DNA from: Flavobacterium pectinovorum
GTDB lineage: Bacteria; Bacteroidota; Bacteroidia; Flavobacteriales; Flavobacteriaceae
Assembly (NCBI RefSeq): GCF_006438875.1
Contig: NZ_RCZH01000005.1
Span: 186,001 to 250,000, forward strand
DNA length: 64,000 nt
Direction of reading: 5' to 3'
Positions 63,954 to 64,000 of the stretch are shown in pieces. Position numbers and translations under genes: made by a program. The notes beneath the pieces are model-generated. The model saw only the letters and a program-made list of their open reading frames with translations. It was not told the origin of the DNA and did no database searches. The number at the start of each line of letters is the position of its first letter. The stretch's first letter is position 1.

Positions 63954-64000
63954 TTTTTAAATGGGGGATTTATTAAAATTAATTCTTTATTTCACTAAGA

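Overview
The window looks like chromosomal DNA of a Flavobacterium-like member of the Bacteroidota (phylum-level confidence high, genus likely). The evidence is AT-rich sequence, several promoters of the Bacteroidota type (TTG, about 20 bases, TAnnTTTG), a type IX secretion cargo of the gliding-motility kind with its SprF/PorP and OmpA partners, a fused SecDF, Bacteroidota-typical domains of unknown function, and many palindromic intergenic repeats. No rRNA, tRNA, CRISPR array, transposase or prophage gene was seen.

Layout. 1-5967: a MoxR-type cluster (SpoIIM family, DUF4129, DUF4350, MoxR ATPase, and a DUF58 protein cut by the left edge) on the minus strand, with a divergent RDD membrane protein. 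6105-7613: a secreted protein of unknown function and a TRIC-type channel. 7757-18335: a surface-polysaccharide island. It holds an FdtA/FdtB amino-sugar pathway, an acyltransferase-like protein, a Wzx flippase, four GT2 glycosyltransferases, and a minus-strand cassette (GT2, GT-C, UbiA-type phosphoribosyltransferase, HAD phosphatase) that suggests a polyprenyl-linked pentose donor. The island ends in an operon led by ftsE. 19330-25783: a large TPR protein, a PhzF-family enzyme, a plug-less outer-membrane barrel and a small GreA-C-terminal-like protein. 26236-29837: two asparagine synthetase genes in tandem; the second has lost key glutaminase residues. 30072-39788: M16 peptidase, gyrB, mdh, secDF and a small membrane protein. 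40077-45413 (minus strand): folE, an S23-type four-helix protein, cysS, yidD and lgt, plus an upstream aminotransferase. 45536-52724: an aspartyl protease with a PDZ domain, then a T9SS cargo/SprF/OmpA operon. 52841-63953: a lipoprotein, a DUF1573 protein, valS, an amino-acid permease, a TonB-dependent siderophore-type receptor, a DUF4198 protein, an MFS transporter and a secreted protein of unknown function.

The genes are mostly core housekeeping and envelope functions with one accessory island. The most unusual features are: (1) the glutaminase-dead AsnB paralogue; (2) the UbiA/HAD/GT-C cassette; (3) one short repeat word that lies in frame inside two unrelated enzymes (an aminotransferase and ValRS); and (4) many palindromic repeats of several families, two of them nested, which suggests small elements that move without their own transposase. 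I found no clear anti-phage or other completely new multi-gene system.
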